NCBI GenBank assembly: GCA_900316395.1
Contig: ONCT01000027.1
Coordinates: 45,020 to 109,019, forward strand
DNA: 64,000 nt
Reading direction: 5' to 3'
DNA from: an uncultured Lachnospiraceae bacterium
GTDB taxonomy: Bacteria; Bacillota; Clostridia; Lachnospirales; Lachnospiraceae
Position numbers and translations under genes: made by a program. Of this stretch, positions 22,794-31,379 are shown piece after piece. The notes under the pieces were generated by a model. It ran no database searches. It was not told the DNA's origin and saw nothing but the letters and a program-made list of their open reading frames with translations. Each line of letters begins with the position of its first letter. Position 1 is the first letter of the stretch.

Positions 22794-23987
22794 CTACCTT
22801 ACTCGTATCATCTTAACGATATCTAATGCTGCAGCCTTGCTTTCATAGTCAGCTTCTGTCATTACATCTGTAACGAATCCAACCTCTCCATCTACAATGC
22901 CTTCAACAAATTCCACCTTGCCAAACGCACCCTCAACATCACTCTTAGATGACTTAGTTCTTGCGAAGAACGCACTCTCAACAACAGACGCATCTGCAAG
23001 CACCTTTTTCTCTGGTTTCCACTCTAGGAATATGTTCTCATCCTTATGACGAGCCATCTCCACAATATCACCAACAACTGCTGATGCTGTTGGAAGTGAG
23101 CCGGCACCCGAACCATAGAACATTCCGTCGCCAAGCATATTACCATGTACGAATATTGCGTTAAATACATCATTTACAGCAAATAGTGGATGCTCTGGTG
23201 CAAGCAAATATGGTGCAACTCTTGCAACATAAGTATCTCCTGTAGCTGTTGATGTAGCAAGCAGCTTAATATTTCTTCCAATTGCCTTGGCATACTTAAT
23301 ATCATTAGAAGATATATTGCTAATACCCTCTGTTGGAATGTCAGTATATTCAACCTGCTGACCACAGATAAGTGATGTAAGAATAGCAATCTTACGCTGT
23401 GCGTCGTGACCTTCAATATCAGCAGTTGGATCCTTCTCAGCATATCCTAACTCCTGTGCCTCCTTAAGCACATCCTCAAACTCGCTTCCATCCTCTGTCA
23501 TCTTAGTCATAATGTAGTTAGTTGTACCATTGACGATACCAGAGATTTCCTCAATTACATCACCAGTTAAGCACTCTAGGATTGGACGAATAATTGGGAT
23601 TCCGCCACCAACAGAAGCCTCGAATAGGAAGTTAACATTGTTGTCTCTCGCAGTCTTAATCAAGTCAGCGCCCTTGTCAGCCACAAGTGCTTTGTTACTT
23701 GTAGTTACATGCTTGCCATGCTCTAGCATTGCCTTAACAAATGTGTAAGCTGGCTCAACACCACCCATTGTCTCAACTACAATATCAACACTAGGGTCGT
23801 TAGCAATAATGTTGTAGTCATCAACAACTAATTGCTCCCATGGCTCTCCAGGGAATTGTCTTCTGTCTAATACATATGCTACCTCTAGCTTCTCTCCAAC
23901 TCTCTTAGCAATTACATCTTCGTTAGTTGTAAGAACCTTATATACTCCTGAACCTATAGTTCCAAATCCCATTATTGCTACTTTCAT
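22794..23987 (-). CDS. hom: Homoserine dehydrogenase
   Basis: Reduces aspartate semialdehyde to homoserine with NAD(P)H, the branch point to threonine and methionine. The N-terminal Rossmann fold starts MKVAIMGFGTIGSGVYKVL. HVTTSNKALVADKG carries the catalytic-domain lysine, and the long motif near 185-205 (ELGYAEKDPTADIEGHDAQR) is the family hallmark. A C-terminal tail of about 50 residues is shorter than a full ACT domain, so feedback control by threonine may be weak or altered. Start is ATG 23987 behind AAGGAG; the upstream in-frame codons are that ribosome site. Co-transcribed with the predicted homoserine kinase. Confidence 0.94.
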   Translation of the reverse strand: MKVAIMGFGTIGSGVYKVLTTNEDVIAKRVGEKLEVAYVLDRRQFPGEPWEQLVVDDYNIIANDPSVDIVVETMGGVEPAYTFVKAMLEHGKHVTTSNKALVADKGADLIKTARDNNVNFLFEASVGGGIPIIRPILECLTGDVIEEISGIVNGTTNYIMTKMTEDGSEFEDVLKEAQELGYAEKDPTADIEGHDAQRKIAILTSLICGQQVEYTDIPTEGISNISSNDIKYAKAIGRNIKLLATSTATGDTYVARVAPYLLAPEHPLFAVNDVFNAIFVHGNMLGDGMFYGSGAGSLPTASAVVGDIVEMARHKDENIFLEWKPEKKVLADASVVESAFFARTKSSKSDVEGAFGKVEFVEGIVDGEVGFVTDVMTEADYESKAAALDIVKMIRVR

Positions 23988-24020
23988 TTTTCTACTCCTT
24001 TTCACTTTCTTCTTTTTTAT

Positions 24021-25037
24021 TTATGCTCCATATACTTTCTTCAAGAATTCTAATACCATCTTCTCGTAACCCTCAGGGTCAGAGTCAATTGACAGTCCAT
24101 GTGCTGCCCCAGGGAATTCGTGATATTCGCTATATCCTGAGTAGGCCTCATTCATCCTCTTACTATTAACTGGCAGAATAAAATCATCTGCTCCACCATG
24201 GGCAAAGCATATTGGAATCCTGCCACTACCCATATGCTCAATTGGTGCAATCTTCATATAATTATATCCGAATAGTATTCGAGATATTACACCGCCAAGG
24301 CTTCCTAAGAAACCAGGCAGATGGAACTTAACAGCCATTCCTTCCTTAACAACATTTTCAAGGTCGGCGTAGCCGCAGTCAGCCACAATAAAGTCGATAT
24401 CCGGCTCATATTGCAGTGCCGTAATACTTAGGCCTGTTCCCATAGACTCGCCATGACAGCCAAGGGCAATGTCCTTACCGAATCTTCGCCTTGTATCCTT
24501 AATTACCGCCATCAAATCCTTGGACTCTTCTCTGCCAAATGTGGTGAGTGTCTTAACATTTTCACCATGACGACGGTCATCATAGATAACACAATTGTAG
24601 CCATGCCTACGGAATATAGTAGCATATTTCATAGAGCCATGTCTATTATATGTATATCCGTGGCTGATGATTATGAATCGCTGGCCGTTGCAGTTGTCAA
24701 GCCCGCCCTCAGCTCGATATTCATCCTTCGCCTTAGGTCCATCTGACAAATGTGTCTTAGGATTCTTATAATCATACTCGTCTATTCTACCATATTCATC
24801 CATATAATCATATGCCGGAAGAAATGAAGCGTGAAGAACATAACCCTCATCTGTAGTGATGGTATAAACTGAGGAAGGATTCATATCACATTTCTTAACG
24901 AAATCCTTGCTCATCTCATTGTTCCACGCATCCTCCATTGATGTCTTCTTCGGATGGGTTGTTACGGCTGCCGTATACACGCCAAAGCCTAGTATAAAAA
25001 CTACTATTACCCCACAAATAATTAACGCTATCCACAT
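24021..25037 (-). CDS. Membrane-anchored alpha/beta hydrolase (serine aminopeptidase S33-like)
   Basis: A 338-residue hydrolase with an N-terminal membrane anchor (about 3-25) and an alpha/beta-hydrolase domain. The nucleophile elbow is CHGESMGTG (Ser in GESMG); the acid is in HGGADDFILP and the His in GAAHGLSID. The oxyanion region is IIISHGYTYN. Similar proteins of Bacillus and Clostridia are annotated as S33 peptidase-like hydrolases of unknown substrate. GAAGGAGAC precedes the ATG. It lies 33 nt upstream of hom and may be co-transcribed with it, though no functional link is evident. Confidence 0.87.
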   Translation of the reverse strand: MWIALIICGVIVVFILGFGVYTAAVTTHPKKTSMEDAWNNEMSKDFVKKCDMNPSSVYTITTDEGYVLHASFLPAYDYMDEYGRIDEYDYKNPKTHLSDGPKAKDEYRAEGGLDNCNGQRFIIISHGYTYNRHGSMKYATIFRRHGYNCVIYDDRRHGENVKTLTTFGREESKDLMAVIKDTRRRFGKDIALGCHGESMGTGLSITALQYEPDIDFIVADCGYADLENVVKEGMAVKFHLPGFLGSLGGVISRILFGYNYMKIAPIEHMGSGRIPICFAHGGADDFILPVNSKRMNEAYSGYSEYHEFPGAAHGLSIDSDPEGYEKMVLEFLKKVYGA

Positions 25038-25067
25038 ATCTGTCTCCTTCTTGTGTAAACAAATCCC

Positions 25068-25093
25068 AGAGAATTCATACTCAGTAATTCTCT
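25068..25093 (-). other. Hairpin between the membrane protein and hydrolase genes
   Basis: Perfect 8-bp stem AGAGAATT/AATTCTCT with a 10-nt loop, starting 2 nt after the stop of the upstream gene. There is no T run, so termination is uncertain; it may be an mRNA 3'-end stabiliser. Confidence 0.45.
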
Positions 25094-25095
25094 AA

Positions 25096-27087
25096 TTATG
25101 TCACCTTATATATTGTATATCCTTCAACTGTATCAATCTTAAGCAGGTTGTATGCATCAAGATTCTTATCGCTAAGTATGAAGTTAACCCCCAGCTTAGA
25201 TAAGTCACTTCGATTAACATTGATAATGACCATATCAGGCGGGTCCCTCTCAACCAGTTCAAATGATGTATTATCATTTGTCACATTCATTAGAATGTGG
25301 GCATATCTATTGTAAATGTCATTATGAGCGCCACCTTCATCAATCTTCTCCCACAGCTCAAGGTTAGGATAGGTGTTGGTGGAATTAATTGTTCTAGCTC
25401 CCACCATAATTGGCACGTTGTTAATGACATAATTATCACTTACCACCATCCATATAGCATTAGGATTAGCGTGAACTAAGGCTCCTACTGAATCAACCAT
25501 TTTGTTATCATAGACTGCCTTGGCGTCCCTTTGTAATGGATTGACACATAGTCCGCTCATGGCAATTACACATATAATTACAATGGCAATCTTCTCTATG
25601 CGAGATGCACTAATAACCTTGCTACTCTTATTATCTTCCCCTAGGAATCTAATAATTAACAGTATATCTATAAAGCCAACTATCTCCATAATCCTCATTG
25701 ATAGGGAGTGGCTAAGCAAAGTAATCTTAGCAATTATCTCAGGAAATCCTACTAAACAAAATGTAAGCAGAATTCCTTCAACAACTATTAATAGTATATA
25801 TAACAGGTCAGCCTTCCTCTTCTTAATCATGCTATATATAGCACATATTATTCCAAGCGGGAACAGTGAGAAGAACACTGCCGAGTCGCACACATTACTG
25901 TCTACTGGTACTAAATTAACATCATCTATTGGTGTGAAGATACTAGCTATATAGAAGAACAAATCCTTAATGGATGATTCTCCACCTGTATCAACTCTTG
26001 CACCTGGATAGACAGTTCCCATTGCCGCCTTAAAGGTGTCCAAAGAATGGTACACCACTAATGCACCCACAATTGCGAACACCACTACACTTGCTATAAG
26101 AAGCAGTACATCTAATTTCTTAAATAGCTTGCGAGAATCAACAATTACATATATTGCCAGCACTCCGAATATATAAGCCAATGGAATCTGCTGCGCCGGA
26201 TAATATGCTAAGAGATATCCCATTGCACTGTAAGCAATTCCTAAAGCAATTACAACCTTAAGCCATGTCTTATCAACTCTTACAAGATAGTATATTAGTA
26301 CTAATGCAAGCTGTCCGAATATGAACATTTCCAATAGTCCATTGGTGCTATACCACCACTGAATAGTCTGGGAAAATGTTATTAATACGCCATATGCGCA
26401 GGCTAGCACCTTCTTCTTATTAGTCAGAAGCTTGCCGAATTCGTAGGACACAAGGAACAATACAACTGTTCTTGAGGCCCAGTAGAATGCAAGCCCCATC
26501 GTGTTGCCAAGCAACATATAGCCCCATAAAAACGGGCGAAACAGTGTTGCTAACGAAAAACTAGGAGCGGCATATAATGTAGTTACATCTGTTGCCGTTC
26601 CCCTGATAATATCAGATACAGACTTGAAATCATTATAATCCTGTGAGAAATTCATAGGGGTCAAGACAGCGAATTCATCTCCTCGAATCCTACGAGGAAC
26701 GCCGAATAGTGTACCGCTACTCATAAGCTCCGATGTGGTTGTATGAGCCTTGCCGAAGAACACATCATACATGCCAATTGAGGAGCCGCTTAGCTCAAAC
26801 AATGTGCATCCTACTATAATCAGTGCTCCTATGACAAATCTGAATCTATCAATATAAATAAATATATGCTTAAACTTCTCGAACAGGAGAAATACAATTA
26901 GCGCCGCTGCGAAGAATAACAGTAGCTTAACTAACAGCTTTCCTCCAACATCACCAGCCAGCAGGCCTACTCGCTGGTTAGTAAGAAATTGATGACGCAT
27001 TTCCAATATCAAGTCAAAATATACAGCTATAAATGCGGAAAGAAATATATATATTCCATATCTTCCCAGTATATTCTTAACCTTCAT
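25096..27087 (-). CDS. Large polytopic membrane protein (GT-C-like, function unknown)
   Basis: A 663-residue protein with about 12-14 membrane segments and a C-terminal extracytoplasmic domain (about 530-663). The first large outside loop (about 110-190, GMYDVFFGKAHTTTSELMSS onward) and aromatic motif TIQWWYSTNGL suggest a GT-C-like glycosyltransferase or flippase-like protein acting on polyprenyl-linked sugars. I do not recognise a named family with certainty. It lies 21 nt after a polyprenyl-phosphate glycosyltransferase gene in the order DUF2304 - GT2 - membrane protein. Such triads typically charge a lipid carrier and decorate a surface polymer outside the cell. Start at ATG 27087 (GGAG 8 nt upstream), not the adjacent TTG. 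Confidence 0.7.
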   Translation of the reverse strand: MKVKNILGRYGIYIFLSAFIAVYFDLILEMRHQFLTNQRVGLLAGDVGGKLLVKLLLFFAAALIVFLLFEKFKHIFIYIDRFRFVIGALIIVGCTLFELSGSSIGMYDVFFGKAHTTTSELMSSGTLFGVPRRIRGDEFAVLTPMNFSQDYNDFKSVSDIIRGTATDVTTLYAAPSFSLATLFRPFLWGYMLLGNTMGLAFYWASRTVVLFLVSYEFGKLLTNKKKVLACAYGVLITFSQTIQWWYSTNGLLEMFIFGQLALVLIYYLVRVDKTWLKVVIALGIAYSAMGYLLAYYPAQQIPLAYIFGVLAIYVIVDSRKLFKKLDVLLLIASVVVFAIVGALVVYHSLDTFKAAMGTVYPGARVDTGGESSIKDLFFYIASIFTPIDDVNLVPVDSNVCDSAVFFSLFPLGIICAIYSMIKKRKADLLYILLIVVEGILLTFCLVGFPEIIAKITLLSHSLSMRIMEIVGFIDILLIIRFLGEDNKSSKVISASRIEKIAIVIICVIAMSGLCVNPLQRDAKAVYDNKMVDSVGALVHANPNAIWMVVSDNYVINNVPIMVGARTINSTNTYPNLELWEKIDEGGAHNDIYNRYAHILMNVTNDNTSFELVERDPPDMVIINVNRSDLSKLGVNFILSDKNLDAYNLLKIDTVEGYTIYKVT

Positions 27088-27108
27088 CAATCAACTCCAT
27101 CTAACTAA

Positions 27109-28050
27109 TTATTTGCCAATCTTGCTCTTGAACTTGTCTGCAATCTCCACAAGCTTCATCTCGAAGTCCTGTCTGTTCTTCCATGTAATCGTATGAAGAA
27201 TCATACCCGAGAAGAAGGATACAATTCCGATTAGAATTGAGATACAGCTTACAATCAATGTCGGAATCTTAGGCACAAGTCCAGTCTTAACGAACTCTAC
27301 AATTATAGGAATCATGAAGCCTACTCCGAGGGCAATAAAAAATAGTGCCAGCAGTCCGAAGAAGAACATTGGCTTGTATGTTCTAAGCAGCTTAATTATT
27401 GTAAATATTACTTTAAATCCATCTGAATATGTATTGAGCTTAGACTCACTTCCTTCTGGTCTGTCTCTGTATTCTATAACAACATTTTCCAGATACATAT
27501 TCTTGTCAACTGCGTGAATTGACATCTCAGTCTCAATCTCGAAGCCCTGTGACAATACCGGGAAGGACTTAACGAACTGATATGAGAATGCTCTGTATCC
27601 TGTCATAATATCCTTGATGTTAGAGTGGAACAATGTGTTAATTGACCATCTTACAATGGAATTACCGAAGTTGTGGAACGGTCTCTTGTTCTCTTGAAAA
27701 TATGTAGAAGAAAGTCTGTCTCCTACAACCATATCCACATTCCTATTAAGGACGGCGTCAGCCATCTCGCGAGCATTGTCAGCTGGATATGTGTCATCAC
27801 CATCCGTCATAAGGTAGCATTTTGCATCGATATCGCGAAACATTCTTCGAATAACATTTCCCTTACCCTGCTGGTACTCGTGGCGAACTACAGCCCCAGC
27901 CTTGGCTGCAATCTCTGCAGTATTATCGCTGGAATTGTTATCGTATACATATATTACAGCTTCTGGAAGTACGTTCTTGAAATCCTTAACAACCTTCTCT
28001 ATTGTCTGTGCCTCGTTATAGCAAGGAATTAGAACTGCGATTTCATCCAT
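27109..28050 (-). CDS. GT2 polyprenyl-phosphate glycosyltransferase with two C-terminal membrane segments
   Basis: A 313-residue glycosyltransferase. The GT-A domain (1-225) shows VLIPCYNEAQTIEKVV, the DNNSSDNT motif and the metal-binding DGDDTYP, all of the DPM1/GtrB/ArnC group. Two membrane segments follow (about 232-256, 268-295) and a basic tail. Such enzymes transfer one sugar from a nucleotide donor to undecaprenyl phosphate on the cytosolic face. The ORF overlaps the upstream DUF2304 gene by 8 nt, so the two are translationally coupled. The donor sugar is unknown. Confidence 0.88.
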   Translation of the reverse strand: MDEIAVLIPCYNEAQTIEKVVKDFKNVLPEAVIYVYDNNSSDNTAEIAAKAGAVVRHEYQQGKGNVIRRMFRDIDAKCYLMTDGDDTYPADNAREMADAVLNRNVDMVVGDRLSSTYFQENKRPFHNFGNSIVRWSINTLFHSNIKDIMTGYRAFSYQFVKSFPVLSQGFEIETEMSIHAVDKNMYLENVVIEYRDRPEGSESKLNTYSDGFKVIFTIIKLLRTYKPMFFFGLLALFFIALGVGFMIPIIVEFVKTGLVPKIPTLIVSCISILIGIVSFFSGMILHTITWKNRQDFEMKLVEIADKFKSKIGK

Positions 28051-28471
28051 TATTCTTCTCCTTTATCTCCTCTTTCTTGTCCTCATCATCTTCAAGCATT
28101 ACGCCTTCGCCACTTGGTGTGCCGGCGGCAATCATATCATCTATCCTCTTATTGAGTATTCCAACCTCCTGGGTGAGCCGCTTGACTCGTCTTGTGAGAT
28201 TGGATATTACAATTGTCTGGGAAAATATTATCATTAGCACGAATAGGAAGCCCACGAAGAAAAGCATATTAATCGGAAGCTCGATTCCTAACAGCTTCGA
28301 TAAGCCCTGGAGCCAGTCCTTGTTGGCGGCAAATATAATTACCAGAACGCCAACTAAAAACCATACTAGGGCATACTTAAGCTCAAGTCGTCTGACTCGC
28401 ACCAGGTTACCTATATACAGGATTCCCAATCCTGCCAATATTATAATTATAACTTGAATTTCTGTTGTCAT
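28043..28471 (-). CDS. DUF2304 membrane protein
   Basis: A 142-residue protein with three membrane segments (about 5-20, 30-48, 66-88), then a short coiled coil (VKRLTQEVGILNKRIDD) and an acidic/basic tail. This matches the DUF2304 family, almost always next to a polyprenyl-phosphate GT2 gene, and a partner role for that enzyme is plausible. It overlaps the GT2 start by 8 nt. Biochemical function is not known. Confidence 0.85.
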   Translation of the reverse strand: MTTEIQVIIIILAGLGILYIGNLVRVRRLELKYALVWFLVGVLVIIFAANKDWLQGLSKLLGIELPINMLFFVGFLFVLMIIFSQTIVISNLTRRVKRLTQEVGILNKRIDDMIAAGTPSGEGVMLEDDEDKKEEIKEKNNG

Positions 28472-28491
28472 ACTTTTTACCTTATTACTGA

Positions 28492-28562
28492 AGATGATTT
28501 CACAAAAGTCTGCCCGCTCATACAGAAAATCGCTTGCCAGACTTTTGCTGAAATCATCTGCT
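28492..28562 (-). other. Intergenic hairpin with conserved loop (element 2 of 4)
   Basis: Outer stem AGATGATTTCA/TGAAATCATCT, a one-base bulge (C) in the right arm, inner stem CAAAAGTCTG/CAGACTTTTG, then GC-closed loop TCATACAGAAAATC (28519-28532, plus-strand reading). It begins 3 nt after the stop of the GT2 gene at 28566 and probably terminates its transcript. The stem sequence is unrelated to the other three copies. Confidence 0.75.
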
Positions 28563-28565
28563 TTA

Positions 28566-29258
28566 CTACGCTGAAATGGCTGCCATCACACATGCCAAGG
28601 ATACTTTTATCATATAGTAAATGGAGCGTTTAGGTGAGATGGATGAGGTTCCAGCCTGCCTCTCTTTCATTACTACAGGTATCTCCTCTACGCTCCAGCC
28701 CCTCTTAACAATAGTGACTGCCGTCTCTGGCTCCGGATAATCCTTAGGATACTCCTCTGCAAAATACTCTATAATATCTCTTCCAACCATTCTCATACCA
28801 GAGGTTGGATCAGTTATCCTCTTGCCTGTTAATATCTTGATTAATACAGTAAAATACTTGATGCCAAATCGTCTTAATCCAGAGGACTGAAAGCCCTGCT
28901 TCTCAATATATCTTGAGCCAATTAACATTCCTGTTCCATGCTCTTCCATATATCTTGCCATGGTACCAAGAAATGCTGCGTCATGCTGACCATCTCCATC
29001 AACCTGAATGGCATATTTATAGCCATATCTCTTGGCATAGAGATAGCCTGTCTGAACAGCCGCTCCAATACCACTATTAATTGGCAGGTTAACCACGTTG
29101 AAGCCATGCTCTAAGCACAGCTTGTAGGTGTCATCCCTTGAGCAGTCGTTGATTACAACGTAATCAAATTCAGGCGCATTTTCTATTATATCATTCACTG
29201 TATTAACAATACAACCGGCCTCGTTAAAGGCCGGTATTATAACTAATTTATCTTTCAT
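28566..29258 (-). CDS. GT2 family glycosyltransferase (DPM1-like, no membrane segments)
   Basis: A 230-residue glycosyltransferase with a complete GT-A fold: VIIPAFNEAGCIVNTVNDI at the N terminus, NDCSRDDT, and the metal motif DGDGQHD. TDPTSGMRMVG and FPEPETAV-like KDYPEPETAVTIVKRG are typical of the dolichol/undecaprenyl-phosphate sugar transferase group. The C terminus is short (SIYYMIKVSLACVMAAISA) and amphipathic rather than a true double membrane anchor. It starts 4 nt after the glucosaminidase gene stops, so the two form one transcript ended by hairpin element 2. Donor and acceptor are unknown. Confidence 0.86.
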   Translation of the reverse strand: MKDKLVIIPAFNEAGCIVNTVNDIIENAPEFDYVVINDCSRDDTYKLCLEHGFNVVNLPINSGIGAAVQTGYLYAKRYGYKYAIQVDGDGQHDAAFLGTMARYMEEHGTGMLIGSRYIEKQGFQSSGLRRFGIKYFTVLIKILTGKRITDPTSGMRMVGRDIIEYFAEEYPKDYPEPETAVTIVKRGWSVEEIPVVMKERQAGTSSISPKRSIYYMIKVSLACVMAAISA

Positions 29259-29261
29259 AGA

Positions 29262-30803
29262 TTATACAGCTATTCTCCCCTCACTCATTCCACTTGTAAT
29301 GTAATGGATATAATAATCCCTAAGATTCCAACCAAATGCATTTCTTAAGTCCTCATAATTACTAGCATAAGTCCATAAGTCGAAGTTCGCGCTGGCTCTT
29401 CTTCCTTCATTCATTCCATCACTTAAGAAATGTCCAAATACTGCCATATCATCATTGCCTAAGGCAGCCACCACATCAGGATTATGCTCTATGTAATAAT
29501 AATAGTCATATACAGGCGAGAAATCCGTACCCATGAAGGAATGCTCAGGCTCTACGTAGTGGTCGATATAGCTCGCATCTCTTCCCTCACTCTTGCCAGA
29601 GAACTGATAGTGGAAGTAATAATTACGCAAATCATGTCCAAATGCTCTTCTTAGATCAAGATACCTGTTCTTATATCCCTCAAGGCTAAATTCTCCTTTA
29701 CCCTGACGACCTTCATACATTCCGTAATTAACAAAATGATACAGCATTCCAATATCATCATCTCCATATGCCGCCTTAACATCTGGATAGTGCTGCGTAT
29801 AATAGTTATAATCATACACATTAGCAAAATCAATACCATACAAAGCAGTAACCTTGTCAGTAGAGCCATTAGGAACCCATCCTTGACGGTTATCCTCCTT
29901 GCAGCCATAGAATACAAAATGTCTTGTATAATTGCCAATTGTATAACCATAGACATTACGAAGGTCAACATAATTATTCTTATATACGTAAGGATTAAAG
30001 TACTCCTTCGCCTGACGCCCCTCATCAATACCATAATTAACATAGTGGGCAATCAATGCATATCCATCGTTGGCAAATGCATTTCTCATATCAGCATAGT
30101 TCTCAAGATAATAATTAGGATCATAAACCATGTTGTATTCAACACCATTATACATAGTTGTAAATCCGTTAAATGTACCTAGTTTATCCATATACTGATG
30201 ACGAATCTTATATCCGTAATCAGCTCCAGATGCCCATCTGCCCCCTAAGTCCTCAACGTAAGGCGCACAGCCCCTCGTCACATAGTTGAATCTAGGGTCA
30301 ACGCACCAGTTATTAAGGCTGTCATGGCTTGCATAAGCCTTAAGATGCTGTACCTGGGCTCTAACACCAGTCCTTACATCAGGGAACCAGTTGAACTCAC
30401 CAGGGTTAGAATCAACCGCTCCAATTCCTGCAAAGTTATAGGCAGCAATATCAACAGCTCCACCGAATCTTAAGAAGCCTGTCTCATTCATCGCCTGACA
30501 AAATGCTACCTCAACACGAACATTCTCCGCAGCACACTCTTCAATATAAATTCTACAGAAATCATCAAGAGTTGGTGCGTCAGAACCCGCATCTCTATAG
30601 AAGCTAGGGTATCTTGCGTTGTTATTATAATAGTTCATTAACTGTCCGATGCTTACGTTAGACGGTCCCATTATTGGATATTTGTCTTCCGCAGCCACCT
30701 TACTCATTGGCATCATAATTCCAGCAGCCAATGCTGTGCATAAGACAAATACTATTATTGCTACCGATATTATCTTCTTACTTATTATCTTACTAATCTT
30801 CAT
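29262..30803 (-). CDS. Secreted GH73-type glucosaminidase with C-terminal EGR repeats
   Basis: A 513-residue peptidoglycan hydrolase. A signal peptide (about 1-38) is followed by a glucosaminidase domain (45-215) with the predicted catalytic Glu107 in AMNETGFLRFGG and the family sequence YNFAGIGAV. From about 220 come six repeats of 40-60 residues in two alternating forms: one like VYDYNYYTQHYPDVKAAYG, one like GYKNRYLDLRRAFG, nearly every one ending in EGR plus a small residue. The protein ends EGRIAV. The same tail is found on the amidase next door and the transglutaminase-like protein at 55234-56907. AGAGGA precedes the ATG. The repeats probably bind the wall or its polysaccharide, which is inference. 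Confidence 0.87.
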   Translation of the reverse strand: MKISKIISKKIISVAIIVFVLCTALAAGIMMPMSKVAAEDKYPIMGPSNVSIGQLMNYYNNNARYPSFYRDAGSDAPTLDDFCRIYIEECAAENVRVEVAFCQAMNETGFLRFGGAVDIAAYNFAGIGAVDSNPGEFNWFPDVRTGVRAQVQHLKAYASHDSLNNWCVDPRFNYVTRGCAPYVEDLGGRWASGADYGYKIRHQYMDKLGTFNGFTTMYNGVEYNMVYDPNYYLENYADMRNAFANDGYALIAHYVNYGIDEGRQAKEYFNPYVYKNNYVDLRNVYGYTIGNYTRHFVFYGCKEDNRQGWVPNGSTDKVTALYGIDFANVYDYNYYTQHYPDVKAAYGDDDIGMLYHFVNYGMYEGRQGKGEFSLEGYKNRYLDLRRAFGHDLRNYYFHYQFSGKSEGRDASYIDHYVEPEHSFMGTDFSPVYDYYYYIEHNPDVVAALGNDDMAVFGHFLSDGMNEGRRASANFDLWTYASNYEDLRNAFGWNLRDYYIHYITSGMSEGRIAV

Positions 30804-30821
30804 TCTTAATGTCCTCTATTA

Positions 30822-31379
30822 TTATACTGCCACTCTTCCTTCTGCCTTGCCAAATTCTATGTAATGCATATAATACTTGGCAAGATTCCAGCCAAAGGCA
30901 TTGCGAAGATCCTCATAATTACGAACGTATGTCCATAAGTCGAAATCAGCGCTTGCTCTTCTTCCCTCATTCATTCCATGGGTAAGAAAGTGTCCAAATG
31001 TAGCCATATCATCATATCCAAATGCTGCCGCAACATCAGGATTATTCTGCTGATAGAAATCGTAATTATATACGGGTGAAAAATCTGTTCCCATAAAAAC
31101 GTACTCTGGATCAATTACCTCTGGACAAAAGCTTGCATCTCTACCCTCCGCTTTACCACATAACTCATAATGGAAAGCATAATCTAACAGATTAGATCCA
31201 TAGGCTCTTCTTAAATCAAGATATCTATTCTTATAACCAATTATATTGAATTCATTAATAGCCTGTCTTCCTTCGTATATACCATAATTAGCGAAATGCT
31301 CAAGAGTAGATATATCATCCTCTCCAAAAGCCCCCTTAATATCACCGTAATTAGTCGTGTAGAAATCGTAATCATACAC
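30822..31379 (-). pseudogene. C-terminal EGR repeats of the amidase, displaced by a frameshift
   Basis: 185 codons encoding four EGR repeats (VYDYDFYTTNYGDIKGAFG through FGKAEGRVAV). They directly continue the repeats of the amidase gene at 31241-33172 but in another frame. The apparent GTG start at 31379 has no ribosome site. A single missing base near 31391-31406 (TATGATTTTGG region) would restore one reading frame. The sequence is otherwise well preserved, so the lesion is recent, a sequencing error, or a reversible switch. Confidence 0.8.

Noticed and set aside
29262-31379. Repeated DNA in the secreted enzymes considered as a repeat array or CRISPR
   Set aside because: The repeats are in-frame coding units of 120-180 nt that encode the EGR modules; there is no constant repeat/spacer pattern. 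No CRISPR array was seen anywhere in the window.
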